Shown: positions 1 through 8,147 of the stretch, in pieces
Layout of the letters: the number at the start of each line of letters is the position of its first letter
Numbering within the stretch: position 1 is the first letter of the stretch
Origin: Actinotignum urinale DSM 15805
GTDB taxonomy: Bacteria > Actinomycetota > Actinomycetes > Actinomycetales > Actinomycetaceae
NCBI RefSeq assembly: GCF_000420445.1
Contig: NZ_ATUY01000003.1
Coordinates: forward strand, 69,785-133,784
Length of the DNA stretch: 64,000 bases
Reading direction: 5' to 3'
Notes under the pieces: model-generated
What the model was told of the DNA's origin: nothing
Database searches by the model: none
The model's input: the letters and a program-made list of their open reading frames with translations, nothing else
Program-made: the position numbers and the translations under genes

Positions 1-75
1 GTTCGCAACAACCACGTTCGCAACAACCACGTTCGCAACAACCACGTTCGCAACAACCACGTTCGCAATCCGCAC
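1..75. repeat. 15-bp tandem repeat array, 5 units, at window edge
   Basis: Four identical 15-bp units (GTTCGCAACAACCAC) run head to tail from base 1, followed by a fifth diverged unit at 61-75. The array starts at the window edge, so it probably continues outside. It lies 3' of nagB and no gene is evident through it. Confidence 0.9.
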
Positions 76-124
76 GGTTTACAACAAGTGTACCCGTGCC
101 AATGTGCGCGAAATTAACAATGCT

Positions 125-195
125 GTTCCATATGCGCGCAGAATCCGCGTCCTTGTTCCATATATGCGCAAAATCTGCGTCCTTGCCCCATATGC
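125..195. repeat. 30-bp direct repeat, 2 units plus a partial third
   Basis: Units begin with GTTCCATAT at 125 and 155; a truncated third begins at 185 (GCCCCATATGC). The period is 30 bp with a few substitutions. Together with the array at 1-75 it fills most of the 249 bp between the window edge and the nagB stop codon. I see no gene in this stretch. Confidence 0.75.
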
Positions 196-249
196 TCAGT
201 GTTGCCGATGTTATGGCAACCCGTGCGGGTCACGTTATAACAAGGGAAA

Positions 250-1026
250 TTACTGAAGATTCCAACGATTACGGTACAGTTCCGTGAGCTTGAGCTGGCT
301 GGCGGCCGCTTCGTCGACAAGAACCGTCACATCTGGGTGAAGCTGAAGAATGGTGGCGGGCCAGAACGCGCTCACCGCGCCCTCTACGAGCTCGCGCACG
401 GCATCCGATTTCCCCTCACCGAAAGCGAACAGCACAATCTTGTCCGCATCCATAATGGTTGCCAATCCCTGAGTCATGCAGGTTGTGGGAACCTTGGATT
501 CGTCGTTGTCGAAGAAACGTGCGTTGTCCTTAATCGTTTGCGGGGCAAGAGCCTCAACGTGTGTGCGAGAAACAAGTGAACCGCCCGGTTCGTTGAAACC
601 GATATGCCCATCGGCGCCAATACCCAAAATCTGCAAATCCACTCCGGCATCCGCAATGGCTTCATCATAGGCCTCGGCGGCGTCATAAGGAGTTTCGAAA
701 GTCCCGCCGTGCCCCGGCGTGTGCAAGCCTTCTTCCGTCAGCCCCGTTTTGTCATCGCCCACGAGCTCGCGACGCAACACATTGCGGTAGGACTCGGGAT
801 GATCCGAATCTAAGCCAACATACTCATCCAGCGCGAAAGCCTTCGCCTTTGCGAGACTAAACGTGCCGGCAGCGTGATCCGCACGAAGATGAGCATAAAG
901 CTTATCGGGTGTGGAACCCGTTGCGACACCAAGATGAGCTTCCGGGTTTCCCGCAAAAAGCTCATTAATCATATCTGCGCCCACCCGTGATGCTTCATCA
1001 GCAGTGGCGAAAATTCCGATACGCAT
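250..1026 (-). CDS. nagB: Glucosamine-6-phosphate deaminase
   Basis: NagB converts glucosamine-6-phosphate to fructose-6-phosphate and ammonia, the last step feeding amino sugars into glycolysis in the cytoplasm. The 258-residue product has the family length and shows the substrate-loop motif GVATGSTP, the LDEYVGL motif and GIGADGHIGFNEPG. A longer open frame exists upstream, but ATG at 1026 gives MRIGIF, the usual NagB start, with AAAGGAGA (1030-1037) just before it. It is the last gene of the sialic acid operon, 83 bp after nanE. The enzyme needs deacetylated substrate, yet no nagA lies in the window; it may sit left of base 1 or elsewhere. Identification is secure. Confidence 0.95.
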   Translation of the reverse strand: MRIGIFATADEASRVGADMINELFAGNPEAHLGVATGSTPDKLYAHLRADHAAGTFSLAKAKAFALDEYVGLDSDHPESYRNVLRRELVGDDKTGLTEEGLHTPGHGGTFETPYDAAEAYDEAIADAGVDLQILGIGADGHIGFNEPGGSLVSRTHVEALAPQTIKDNARFFDNDESKVPTTCMTQGLATIMDADKIVLFAFGEGKSDAVRELVEGAVSAFWPATILQLHPDVTVLVDEAAASQLKLTELYRNRWNLQ

Positions 1027-1109
1027 TTTCTCTCCTTTAGTTGCGTGTTTCGAAAACGTAGTGATTGTTATAAAAATGTACGACGACGAAGCGCGTTCCA
1101 CACCTCGAT

Positions 1110-1811
1110 TTATGCGTGCTTGCCCGCGTCCTCTACAGCAGAGCGGAACCACGTGGTAATCGTCGTCGGGTGGGTAATAGCTGTTCCCACGACCGCGCAC
1201 CACGCGCCAGCCTTAATAACGGCCGCAGCGTGTTCAGGAGTGTGGATACGCCCTTCGCACACAACGGGGTGGTTGGGGAGCGCCTCAATAATCTGGGCGA
1301 GAAGCTCAAAATCCGGGCCGTCTGTTTTCGGGCGATCCGGAGTATAGCCCGAAAGGGTTGTGCCAATAAGGTCCGCCCCGGCATCGGCTGCACGCAAAGC
1401 GTCATCGAGGCTGCCGCAATCTGCCATAACCAGCGCGCCATGCTTATGCAGAGGCGCCACGTTATCCGCAAACGTGAGACCATCGGGGCGAGGGCGAGAG
1501 GTTGCGTCAATAGCAACAATATCCGCGCCGGCATTCACGCATGCGCGTGCGTGGCGAAGGGTCGGGGTGATATATACACCCTCATGGCCTTCTTTCCACA
1601 GGCCGATAACGGGCACATCCACCTGCCCTTTAATGGCGGAAATATCGGCAAGACCCTGGCAACGGATAGCGGCAGCGCCTCCGCGTTCGGCGGCGAGCGC
1701 CATTTGAGCCATTGTTTCCGGGTGGCGTAACGGTTCGCCAGGATATGCCTGGCAGGAAACCACGAGTTTGCCTCGAAGTGAAGCGATCAGAGGATTGAAA
1801 AGCTCGGTCAC
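1110..1811 (-). CDS. nanE: N-acetylmannosamine-6-phosphate 2-epimerase
   Basis: NanE epimerises ManNAc-6-phosphate to GlcNAc-6-phosphate. The 233-residue product is a TIM barrel of normal length. Visible family motifs are GAAAIRCQG near residue 45, PVIGLWK with the catalytic lysine near residue 72, DIVAIDAT near 97, and VVCEGRIHTPE with the catalytic glutamate near 182. It sits between nanK (87 bp upstream) and nagB (83 bp downstream) on the same strand, which fits consecutive steps of sialic acid breakdown. The product still carries an N-acetyl group, so an unlinked nagA is expected. Confidence 0.95.
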   Translation of the reverse strand: MTELFNPLIASLRGKLVVSCQAYPGEPLRHPETMAQMALAAERGGAAAIRCQGLADISAIKGQVDVPVIGLWKEGHEGVYITPTLRHARACVNAGADIVAIDATSRPRPDGLTFADNVAPLHKHGALVMADCGSLDDALRAADAGADLIGTTLSGYTPDRPKTDGPDFELLAQIIEALPNHPVVCEGRIHTPEHAAAVIKAGAWCAVVGTAITHPTTITTWFRSAVEDAGKHA

Positions 1812-1897
1812 GGTTGTTAGTTCCTTAGATCGAAATGTAGGTATTTGGAAAAGTTGAGTGTTTGTAAATTGTGGTTGGGCAACGCCTAGGTCGCGTT

Positions 1898-3031
1898 TTA
1901 CGTAGCGGTGTGCGCTGGTTCGTCGTCGTTCATTATGGAATCGAAATAGACGGCAGCTCCTATCAATGGGGCCGAAGAATCGAGGGATCCCTCAATAACG
2001 AGGGTTTGACCAATAAGGTTCATAGCTTGATCCATGAACCCTTTGTGCAAGGCGTTCCACCAATATGCGCCAACGTGCGTGAGCGAACCGGAGAGAATAA
2101 TGACGTCGGGGTCGAAGGAATTTGCGAGCCCGGCAATGGTTTGCCCGAGCGCGAAAGCTCCGTCGATGAAAATTTGGCGTGCGAATTCGTCGCCCTGATC
2201 GGCGAGCTGTTTGAGTTCAAAACCTCCGCGCACGAGTGCGGGGCGGGAGCGATCTTCGCGCACCTCGTAGTGTTCTTCAGGAATATTCTCGACGACACCC
2301 GTGATACTTCCTGCAACCTTTTCGGCGTAAGCTATTTCTTCATCGGTGAGTGTGCCGGATTCAATTTGGCGTGCGGCGTAGAGCCGGGCTGCGCCCGAAC
2401 CCGATGCCGCGGTTTCGATATGGGAGGTACGTCCGCACGAACACGTCAGTCCGTGCGCGGTTTCGTGGTAGAGATGGCCGAAATGGCCGGAAACTCCGTT
2501 GGCGCCACTGACGAGTTTGCCACCTACGATGGCGGCACCTCCCAGGCCGGTGCCAACGGCAAAAATGAGGGCGTTTTGTGCCCCGCGCCCCGCGCCATAA
2601 GCAACTTCTCCAAGTCCGTGGCCGTGAACGTCATTGAGGACGGCAACGGGGAGTGAAAGGTGGGCGCGTAAAGCCGGGCCGAGAGGTTGCCCAGCCCAGC
2701 CGGGCATCGTGTCTGTTGCCGAAGCAATCGCTCCGGTGACAGGATCAATAACTCCCGCGCTGGAAACTGCAATGCCACGCGGTTCAATACCTTCTTCGCG
2801 GGCAGTTGCTAAAAGTTGTTTCGCAAAGTCGAGGATAGTCGCGAGCACGGTAGCCCCGCCACGTCCGGCATCCGTGGGAACAGAAGCCTGATGTGAAATG
2901 TTGGCTTGGGTGTCCGTGAGGGCGACGAGGGCTCCCGCGATTTTTGTGCCCCCGATATCCAGCCCGAGGAGAGGGGCGGTGGTGGCCACTCCTCCCTTCC
3001 CGGACTGGACGAATCGGTTGCTGTTCATCAT
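1898..3031 (-). CDS. nanK: ROK-family N-acetylmannosamine kinase
   Basis: NanK phosphorylates ManNAc at C6 using ATP. The 377-residue product has the ROK phosphate-binding motif GLDIGGTKIAG at about 23-33, the DVHG catalytic aspartate region near 135, and GTGLGGA. ROK kinases normally carry CxCGxxGCxE for zinc; here it reads CSCGRTSHIE, so the third cysteine is replaced by histidine, which could still bind zinc. It is longer than typical NanK (about 290) through an N-terminal extension and a middle insert near 225-260 (GVVENIPEEHYEVREDR). ATGATG at 3031/3028 overlaps the nanA stop by 4 or 1 bp, implying translational coupling. Context supports ManNAc; glucose or another hexosamine is possible on sequence alone. 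Confidence 0.85.
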   Translation of the reverse strand: MMNSNRFVQSGKGGVATTAPLLGLDIGGTKIAGALVALTDTQANISHQASVPTDAGRGGATVLATILDFAKQLLATAREEGIEPRGIAVSSAGVIDPVTGAIASATDTMPGWAGQPLGPALRAHLSLPVAVLNDVHGHGLGEVAYGAGRGAQNALIFAVGTGLGGAAIVGGKLVSGANGVSGHFGHLYHETAHGLTCSCGRTSHIETAASGSGAARLYAARQIESGTLTDEEIAYAEKVAGSITGVVENIPEEHYEVREDRSRPALVRGGFELKQLADQGDEFARQIFIDGAFALGQTIAGLANSFDPDVIILSGSLTHVGAYWWNALHKGFMDQAMNLIGQTLVIEGSLDSSAPLIGAAVYFDSIMNDDEPAHTAT

Positions 3032-3951
3032 GACAGGAGATTACTTTCAGCGAGAACCTGACGGATCGCTTTAATATTGTCACCTTCCAGGCGTGCCACG
3101 GGGCGTGGCATCTGGTTGGTGGAGATAATGCCGAGTTCCTTCATCGCCGTCTTGAAGGCGCCAACGCCTGCGCCGAAGCCGACAACACCCTTGGGAACTA
3201 CGGTGATGCGCATGAGGTCCGCGAGGTAGTTCTGGATTGAGGCAACCTTGCCCCAGTCGCCCGCCTGCGCGGCATCCCACTGCTGTACATAGGGATCGGG
3301 GTAGACGTTCGCCAAACCCGGAACGGCACCATCTGCGCCACCAAGATAGGCTCCATCCACCACCACTTCATGCCCGGTGAGGATATTGAGAGGATTGCCT
3401 TCCTTGTGGTTCATTTCCAGGAGGAAACGGAAACCAACATCATCGCCTGAGGAATCCTTAACGCCGGTCAGAACACCTTCCATGCCGAGTTTTAGGAGAA
3501 GATCGCCAGGAAGTTTCTTGTGGACGCATACGGGGATGTCGTAGGCGAAAAGGGGGAGGTCAACCGCGTCGTGAATGTAACGGAAGTTGGCTTCAATTTC
3601 AGCCGTACCCGCGATTGCGTAGAACGGTGCTGTGGCGACGATACCATCAACACCGATGGATTGCGCTACTTTGGCGTGTTCAATCATGCGTTCTGTTTGC
3701 ATGTCGATAACGCCCGCAAGGACGGGGACGCGTCCATCCACTACGCGAACCACTGTTTCAAGAATTTCACGACGGCGTTGATCCGTTGAGAAAACGACCT
3801 CAGATGTGGAACCGAGAACAAACAAACCGTGAACTCCGGCGTCGATCATCCGGTTGAGGGAACGTTCGAACGAGGCTACATCAAGTTCGCGATCTTCTGT
3901 CAGTGGCGTGACTGTTGGGGGGAATACGCCCCGGAATCGTGTGTCAGCCAT
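3028..3951 (-). CDS. nanA: N-acetylneuraminate lyase (DapA superfamily)
   Basis: This Schiff-base aldolase cleaves sialic acid to ManNAc and pyruvate. The 307-residue product belongs to the DapA/NanA family: GSTSE near residue 47 is the pyruvate carboxylate site (GxTGE in most members), the catalytic tyrosine is in FAYDIP near 136, and the Schiff-base lysine is in GVKDSSGD near 164. By itself it could be read as a dihydrodipicolinate synthase paralogue. Its place between a sialate-type transporter and nanK-nanE makes NanA much more likely, and an actinobacterial NanA that groups apart from the E. coli enzyme is a known situation. It ends in a 4-bp overlap with nanK. Confidence 0.88.
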   Translation of the reverse strand: MADTRFRGVFPPTVTPLTEDRELDVASFERSLNRMIDAGVHGLFVLGSTSEVVFSTDQRRREILETVVRVVDGRVPVLAGVIDMQTERMIEHAKVAQSIGVDGIVATAPFYAIAGTAEIEANFRYIHDAVDLPLFAYDIPVCVHKKLPGDLLLKLGMEGVLTGVKDSSGDDVGFRFLLEMNHKEGNPLNILTGHEVVVDGAYLGGADGAVPGLANVYPDPYVQQWDAAQAGDWGKVASIQNYLADLMRITVVPKGVVGFGAGVGAFKTAMKELGIISTNQMPRPVARLEGDNIKAIRQVLAESNLLS

Positions 3952-3957
3952 GTAAAT

Positions 3958-4821
3958 TTAGCCTTCCAATTTAGGATGAAGTAGTGATGGGGCCGCGCCC
4001 AAAAGGGTACGGGTGTAAGGATCTTGCGGATTGTTGAGAACATCCTTAGCCGGCCCTGTTTCCACAATTTGACCGTGGTTCATCACCGCAATACGATCCG
4101 ATACGTAACGTACCGTTTGAATATCGTGGGTAATAAAGACCATGGCCAAACCGAGATCCTTTTTGAGGTCGGTAAGGAGATTGAGAATCTGGGCGCGAAC
4201 AGACACGTCCAGCGCGGATGTTGGTTCGTCGGCGATAATCGCGTCGGGGCCTACCGCAAGTGCGCGAGCAATAGCAACACGCTGACGTTGCCCACCGGAG
4301 AGCTGGCCAGGAAGAGCGTCAAGTGCTGAATGAGGCAAGCCTACAAGCCCAATGAGTTCTTTGACGCGATTGTTGCGTTCCTGCTTGGTTCCAATGTGAT
4401 GAACAATCATGGGATCCAGGAGCTGTTCGCGCACCGTCATTCGGGCGTTGAGAGCGGTTGCGGGATCCTGAAAGACCACGGACACCACGCGCCCAATGTG
4501 TTTACGCTGTGTTGCGGTACGTTTTGTGACTTCTGTTCCCTTAAAGAACACTTTTCCTTTTGTGGGGGATTGAAGTCCGCACATCACGTTCGCGGTTGTT
4601 GATTTACCGGATCCCGATTCGCCGACGATACCGATTGTTTCGCCCGGAAGGAGAGAAAGGTTTACTCCCTGCACGGCTTTCACAAGGTTCGGCTTGAAAA
4701 TGGAGCCTGTTCGCGTACGGAAGGTAACATCAACGTTACGCAGTTCGATAATGGGCACGTTTCCTTTTGCTTGAGCATGGGAGCCACGTGGCGCGGTTGC
4801 TGTATCGAGTGTTGCAGTCAT
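3958..4821 (-). CDS. ABC transporter ATPase, dipeptide/sialate type
   Basis: A cytoplasmic ATPase of the OppF/DppF group, 287 residues. It shows Walker A GESGSGKST near 69-77, signature LSGGQRQRVA, Walker B AIIADEPTSALD and the switch histidine in VFITHDIQ. It stops soon after the nucleotide-binding domain (PYTRTLLGAAPSL), so it lacks the long C-terminal oligopeptide-binding region of full OppF. It pairs with the ATPase half of the upstream fusion to make a heterodimeric engine. It lies 6 bp before nanA and 9 bp after the fusion gene, so it is within the same operon. Sialic acid as substrate is inferred from context. Confidence 0.88.
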   Translation of the reverse strand: MTATLDTATAPRGSHAQAKGNVPIIELRNVDVTFRTRTGSIFKPNLVKAVQGVNLSLLPGETIGIVGESGSGKSTTANVMCGLQSPTKGKVFFKGTEVTKRTATQRKHIGRVVSVVFQDPATALNARMTVREQLLDPMIVHHIGTKQERNNRVKELIGLVGLPHSALDALPGQLSGGQRQRVAIARALAVGPDAIIADEPTSALDVSVRAQILNLLTDLKKDLGLAMVFITHDIQTVRYVSDRIAVMNHGQIVETGPAKDVLNNPQDPYTRTLLGAAPSLLHPKLEG

Positions 4822-4830
4822 GATTCCCTC

Positions 4831-6960
4831 CTATTCCTGTGTCATGGTGGTATCGGTTGCTGCCGCAGTTTCATCGGCGACGATGGTTGCGGAAGAAACG
4901 TTCGGTTTCCCGGTTGCTTCGACTTCTGCTTGCCCGACGAATGCGCGACGGCTTGTTGGTGGCCCATAGTTTGGGTACGCACCGGCCGTATTTTGCTGTA
5001 CGAGTTCGGGCTGGGCCGCGTAGAAGTGCCAGGTGTTTTCTACTCGCGTCATGACTGGGCGCGTATTCAGGCCAACCGTGGGGTGGCTGGAACGCGGTGC
5101 GAAACGATCGCCCTTGGGGAAATCGCGCGGGGAAGGAACGGTTCCGGGAACCTGGTGGAGTCTTCCAGCGCCAGCTTCGATGGAAAGAACGGAGCCGAGC
5201 AGGCCACGCGTGTATTCGTGGCGAGGATCGGTAAGAAGTTCCTTCGTGGAGGCTTGTTCAACAACCTGGCCGGCGTACATTACGGTGATGGAGTTGGCGA
5301 CTTCGGCAACGAGTGCCAAATCGTGGCTCACAAACACCATGGCGAAGCCGAGTTCGCGCTGGAGGCGGTTGAGGAGTTCAATAACCTGTTGCTGAACTGT
5401 TACGTCCAACGCGGTTGTGGGTTCGTCGGCGATAATGAGCTTCGGGTCGCGAGTAAGAGCCATAGCGATAAGGACGCGCTGGCGCTGACCACCGGAAAGT
5501 TCATGCGGGTAGGATTCGAGGGTTCGCTTCGGATCCAAATCGACGAGCTTGAGGAGTTCTTCCGCGCTACGTGTTCCGCCACGCTTTGTCAGCTGCTTCA
5601 TTTGAGCTTTGATGAGCATGGACGGGTTGAGCGAGGAGAGAGCATCCTGGTAGATCATGGCGATTTCGTGCCCGCGAAGCGCATTGTGTTCCTTGGGGGT
5701 GAGCTTCAACAGATCTTTTCCGTTGAAGAGGATCTCACCGGAAATCTTTGCGCTACTGTCAAGGAGTCCCATAACGGTCAGTGAGGTAATGGATTTACCG
5801 CACCCGGATTCGCCCACGAGCCCCATTGTTTCACCGGGACGAACGTTGAAGGAAACATTATCGACGACGTTAACATCTCCGTGGCGCGGGAACTGGATGC
5901 ACAGGTTGCGTACTTCCAAAGTGGGTGGTTCTTGGGATGTTGATTCGAAGCGATCGTTTCGTTGTTCTTCTGCGGCTTTGAGTTCCGCGAGTCGTTGGAC
6001 GAGAGCGTCATGCTGTGCTTCGTATGCGGCAACAGGGTCAACGAGGATGCGATCCTGTTCGCGCTTTGCGTTGGCGTCCACGTTATCGGGAACCGCGGGA
6101 GCCTTGGGCGCTGCCACCATGGCATCCGTGAGGCCTTCGGAGAGAATGTTGAGGCACAGCACGGTAATCATGATTGCGAGGCCGGGGAAGAGGGCCTGCC
6201 ACCAGCGACCAAGAAGCACGCCACTTCGTGCGTCGGCGAGAATATTACCCCATGTGGGGGTTGGTTCTCCGATGCCGGCTTGGATAAAGGAAAGAGATGC
6301 TTCGAACACGATTGCATCGGCGACGAGAACGGTGGTGAATACCATGACGGGGGCGATGCAGTTACGTGCAACGTGCTTGACAAGAATCCATGGCGCGCGG
6401 GCACCTGAAACGATGACGGCACGTACATAATCTTCACCGTATTCGCTCATGACATTCGCGCGAACAACTCGGGTGAGCTGCGGAATGTAGAGGAAGCCAA
6501 TCGCCATAATGATAATGGGCAAGGTATTTCCGAAAACGGAGACGAACACGGCAGCAAGGGCGATGCCCGGGAAGGACATAATAATGTCCATAACGCGCAT
6601 GATTACTTCGGAAATGCTTTTTCGTGTAACGGCTGCCAGAGCACCGAAGATCGTTCCGAAGATAAGAGCAAATGCTGTTGCCGCTAAACCAATAACAAGG
6701 GAGTATCGAGCGCCGTAAATCATGCGGGAGAGAATGTCTCGCCCTTTTTCGTCGGTACCAAAGAGGAATTCACCATTTGGTTCCTGGCGCGCTAGTTCAA
6801 TTTTTAGGGGGTCATGTGGAGCGATAAGTGGTGCCAAAATCGCCACTAAAATTAAGAGGAGAATAACGATTACTGAAATCTGTGCACCCAGTGTCATGTT
6901 GCGGAAACGTTTTGCGCGGATCTTGGGTTGTTCCATTTTTTCCGTGAGTTTACGCCTCAT
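4831..6960 (-). CDS. Fused ABC permease-ATPase, dipeptide/sialate type
   Basis: One 709-residue protein holds a DppC-like permease (residues about 1-290, first helix near 25-47, EAA loop around RVVRANVMSEYGEDYV), a charged linker (about 290-350), and an OppD-like ATPase (Walker A GESGCGKS, signature LSGGQRQRV, Walker B LIIADEPTTALD). ATG at 6960 is chosen because GGGAGGTC (6965-6972) precedes it and the upstream stop is 1 bp away. Permease-ATPase fusions are reported in sialate (SAT-type) ABC systems, which supports the substrate call. The oligopeptide-type C terminus reads GDRFAPRSS where family members usually have GCRFxPRCP, so the cysteines that can hold an iron-sulfur cluster are lost. 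The last 60 residues are Ala/Thr-rich and unrecognised. Confidence 0.88.
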   Translation of the reverse strand: MRRKLTEKMEQPKIRAKRFRNMTLGAQISVIVILLLILVAILAPLIAPHDPLKIELARQEPNGEFLFGTDEKGRDILSRMIYGARYSLVIGLAATAFALIFGTIFGALAAVTRKSISEVIMRVMDIIMSFPGIALAAVFVSVFGNTLPIIIMAIGFLYIPQLTRVVRANVMSEYGEDYVRAVIVSGARAPWILVKHVARNCIAPVMVFTTVLVADAIVFEASLSFIQAGIGEPTPTWGNILADARSGVLLGRWWQALFPGLAIMITVLCLNILSEGLTDAMVAAPKAPAVPDNVDANAKREQDRILVDPVAAYEAQHDALVQRLAELKAAEEQRNDRFESTSQEPPTLEVRNLCIQFPRHGDVNVVDNVSFNVRPGETMGLVGESGCGKSITSLTVMGLLDSSAKISGEILFNGKDLLKLTPKEHNALRGHEIAMIYQDALSSLNPSMLIKAQMKQLTKRGGTRSAEELLKLVDLDPKRTLESYPHELSGGQRQRVLIAMALTRDPKLIIADEPTTALDVTVQQQVIELLNRLQRELGFAMVFVSHDLALVAEVANSITVMYAGQVVEQASTKELLTDPRHEYTRGLLGSVLSIEAGAGRLHQVPGTVPSPRDFPKGDRFAPRSSHPTVGLNTRPVMTRVENTWHFYAAQPELVQQNTAGAYPNYGPPTSRRAFVGQAEVEATGKPNVSSATIVADETAAATDTTMTQE

Positions 6961-6961
6961 T

Positions 6962-7918
6962 TTAGACCTCCCGGATTCTCGGGTTGATGAGAACGTAGAG
7001 CATATCAACCACAATATTGATGATGATGAAGGCGAGTGCCACAATGAGCGTTACGCCCTGAACGAGTGTTGGATAGTTTTGCTGGACACCTTCAAGAATT
7101 GCTTGTCCCATGCCGTGCAAATCGAAAATAACTTCAATAACAACCGCGCCACCCATGAGGTAACCGATTCGCAAACCAAGAACGGTAATGGGGGAGATGA
7201 GCGCGTTGCGCAAAACGTTGCGGGAAACGACGACGGATTTTGGAATACCGGCACCAATGGCGGTACGGACGTAATCGCGATCAAGTTCTTCTACCATCGA
7301 AGTACGAATAACGCGCGTAAGAGATCCTGCAACGGGAAGTCCCAGGGCGATGGCGGGTAGTGCCATACGTGCCAACCATCCACCCGGATCTTCCGTGAAA
7401 GGGGGAAGGGGGCCGGCGGCCGGTAAAATATTCATGTTCACTGAGAAGAGAAGAATCATCAGCACAGCGAGCCAGAACGACGGGGTGGCAATAAAGGCAA
7501 TCGAGAATACGCGGATAACTTTATCTGGCCAGCGATCGCGGTAGAGAGCCGCAAGGACGCCGAAAATTACCGCGATAATGACGGCGATAATAAGACCGAG
7601 GAATGTCAACTGCATCGTGATCGGGAAGGCTTCTCCAACACGTGTTGCCACGGAAGCTTGATTAGGGCCGTATGTCCCCAAATCTCCATGGAAGAAGTTG
7701 ACGAGGAAGTGCCAGAATTGGACGATCCAGGGGTCGTTTAGTCCCATGAGTTGCCGGTATTCTTCTAAAGCTGTGTCAGAGGCGCCTTCGCCAAGTGCCG
7801 AGTAGGCTGGGTCAATCTTTGAGAATGACATAAGGAAGAATACGAGAATAGCAACTCCCAGAACCATAATCGGGAGGACGGCGAGGCGTCGCCCGATGAG
7901 TCTGAGAAGATTATTCAC
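6962..7918 (-). CDS. ABC transporter permease, DppB type
   Basis: A 318-residue inner permease with six predicted helices, starting RRLAVLPIMVLGVAILVFFL. The EAA-type coupling loop is visible near residues 200-220 (SLTRVIRTSMVEELDRDYVRT). It begins at GTG 7918 with GGAGACAG just upstream. It partners the permease domain of the next gene. A 13-bp inverted repeat at 8049-8088 separates it from the binding-protein gene, a common way to make more binding protein than membrane subunits. Substrate assignment to sialic acid rests on the operon. Confidence 0.88.
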   Translation of the reverse strand: MNNLLRLIGRRLAVLPIMVLGVAILVFFLMSFSKIDPAYSALGEGASDTALEEYRQLMGLNDPWIVQFWHFLVNFFHGDLGTYGPNQASVATRVGEAFPITMQLTFLGLIIAVIIAVIFGVLAALYRDRWPDKVIRVFSIAFIATPSFWLAVLMILLFSVNMNILPAAGPLPPFTEDPGGWLARMALPAIALGLPVAGSLTRVIRTSMVEELDRDYVRTAIGAGIPKSVVVSRNVLRNALISPITVLGLRIGYLMGGAVVIEVIFDLHGMGQAILEGVQQNYPTLVQGVTLIVALAFIIINIVVDMLYVLINPRIREV

Positions 7919-8048
7919 TGCTGTCTCCTAAATGCTGATGTCTATATCGAGCAGTAGGTTGGTGTTGCGTATGTGTGTCAATGTGACGGTTAGCAAAATT
8001 TACATTATGTAGGCATGTATTGCGTGAATACGCAGGAAGAAATTGTGT

Positions 8049-8088
8049 GAATCGGGGGTAGGCAGGATAGATGCTCTACCCCCGATTC
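8049..8088 (-). terminator. Intergenic hairpin between binding protein and permease
   Basis: Perfect 13-bp arms (8049-8061 GAATCGGGGGTAG and 8076-8088) around a 14-base loop. No T tract follows on the minus strand. It probably stabilises or partly terminates the binding-protein transcript, letting a fraction continue into the permease genes. Confidence 0.7.
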
Positions 8089-8147
8089 GTTATATGAAGG
8101 AAATGAATGAAAATGTAACGCGATATTTATTCGCGTGTTACCACGCC

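Noticed and set aside
1-195. Possible CRISPR array
   Set aside because: Units are directly adjacent with no unique spacers of equal length, and no cas gene is present. The other arrays fail for the same reason.
1027-1203. N-terminal extension of nagB by 59 residues
   Set aside because: The extension reads through the nanE-nagB gap and into nanE; the ATG at 1026 has a strong ribosome site and matches the family start.
3028-3951. Dihydrodipicolinate synthase (dapA) instead of nanA
   Set aside because: The fold is shared, but position between the sialate transporter and nanK/nanE and the GSTSE variant of the pyruvate motif favour the lyase.
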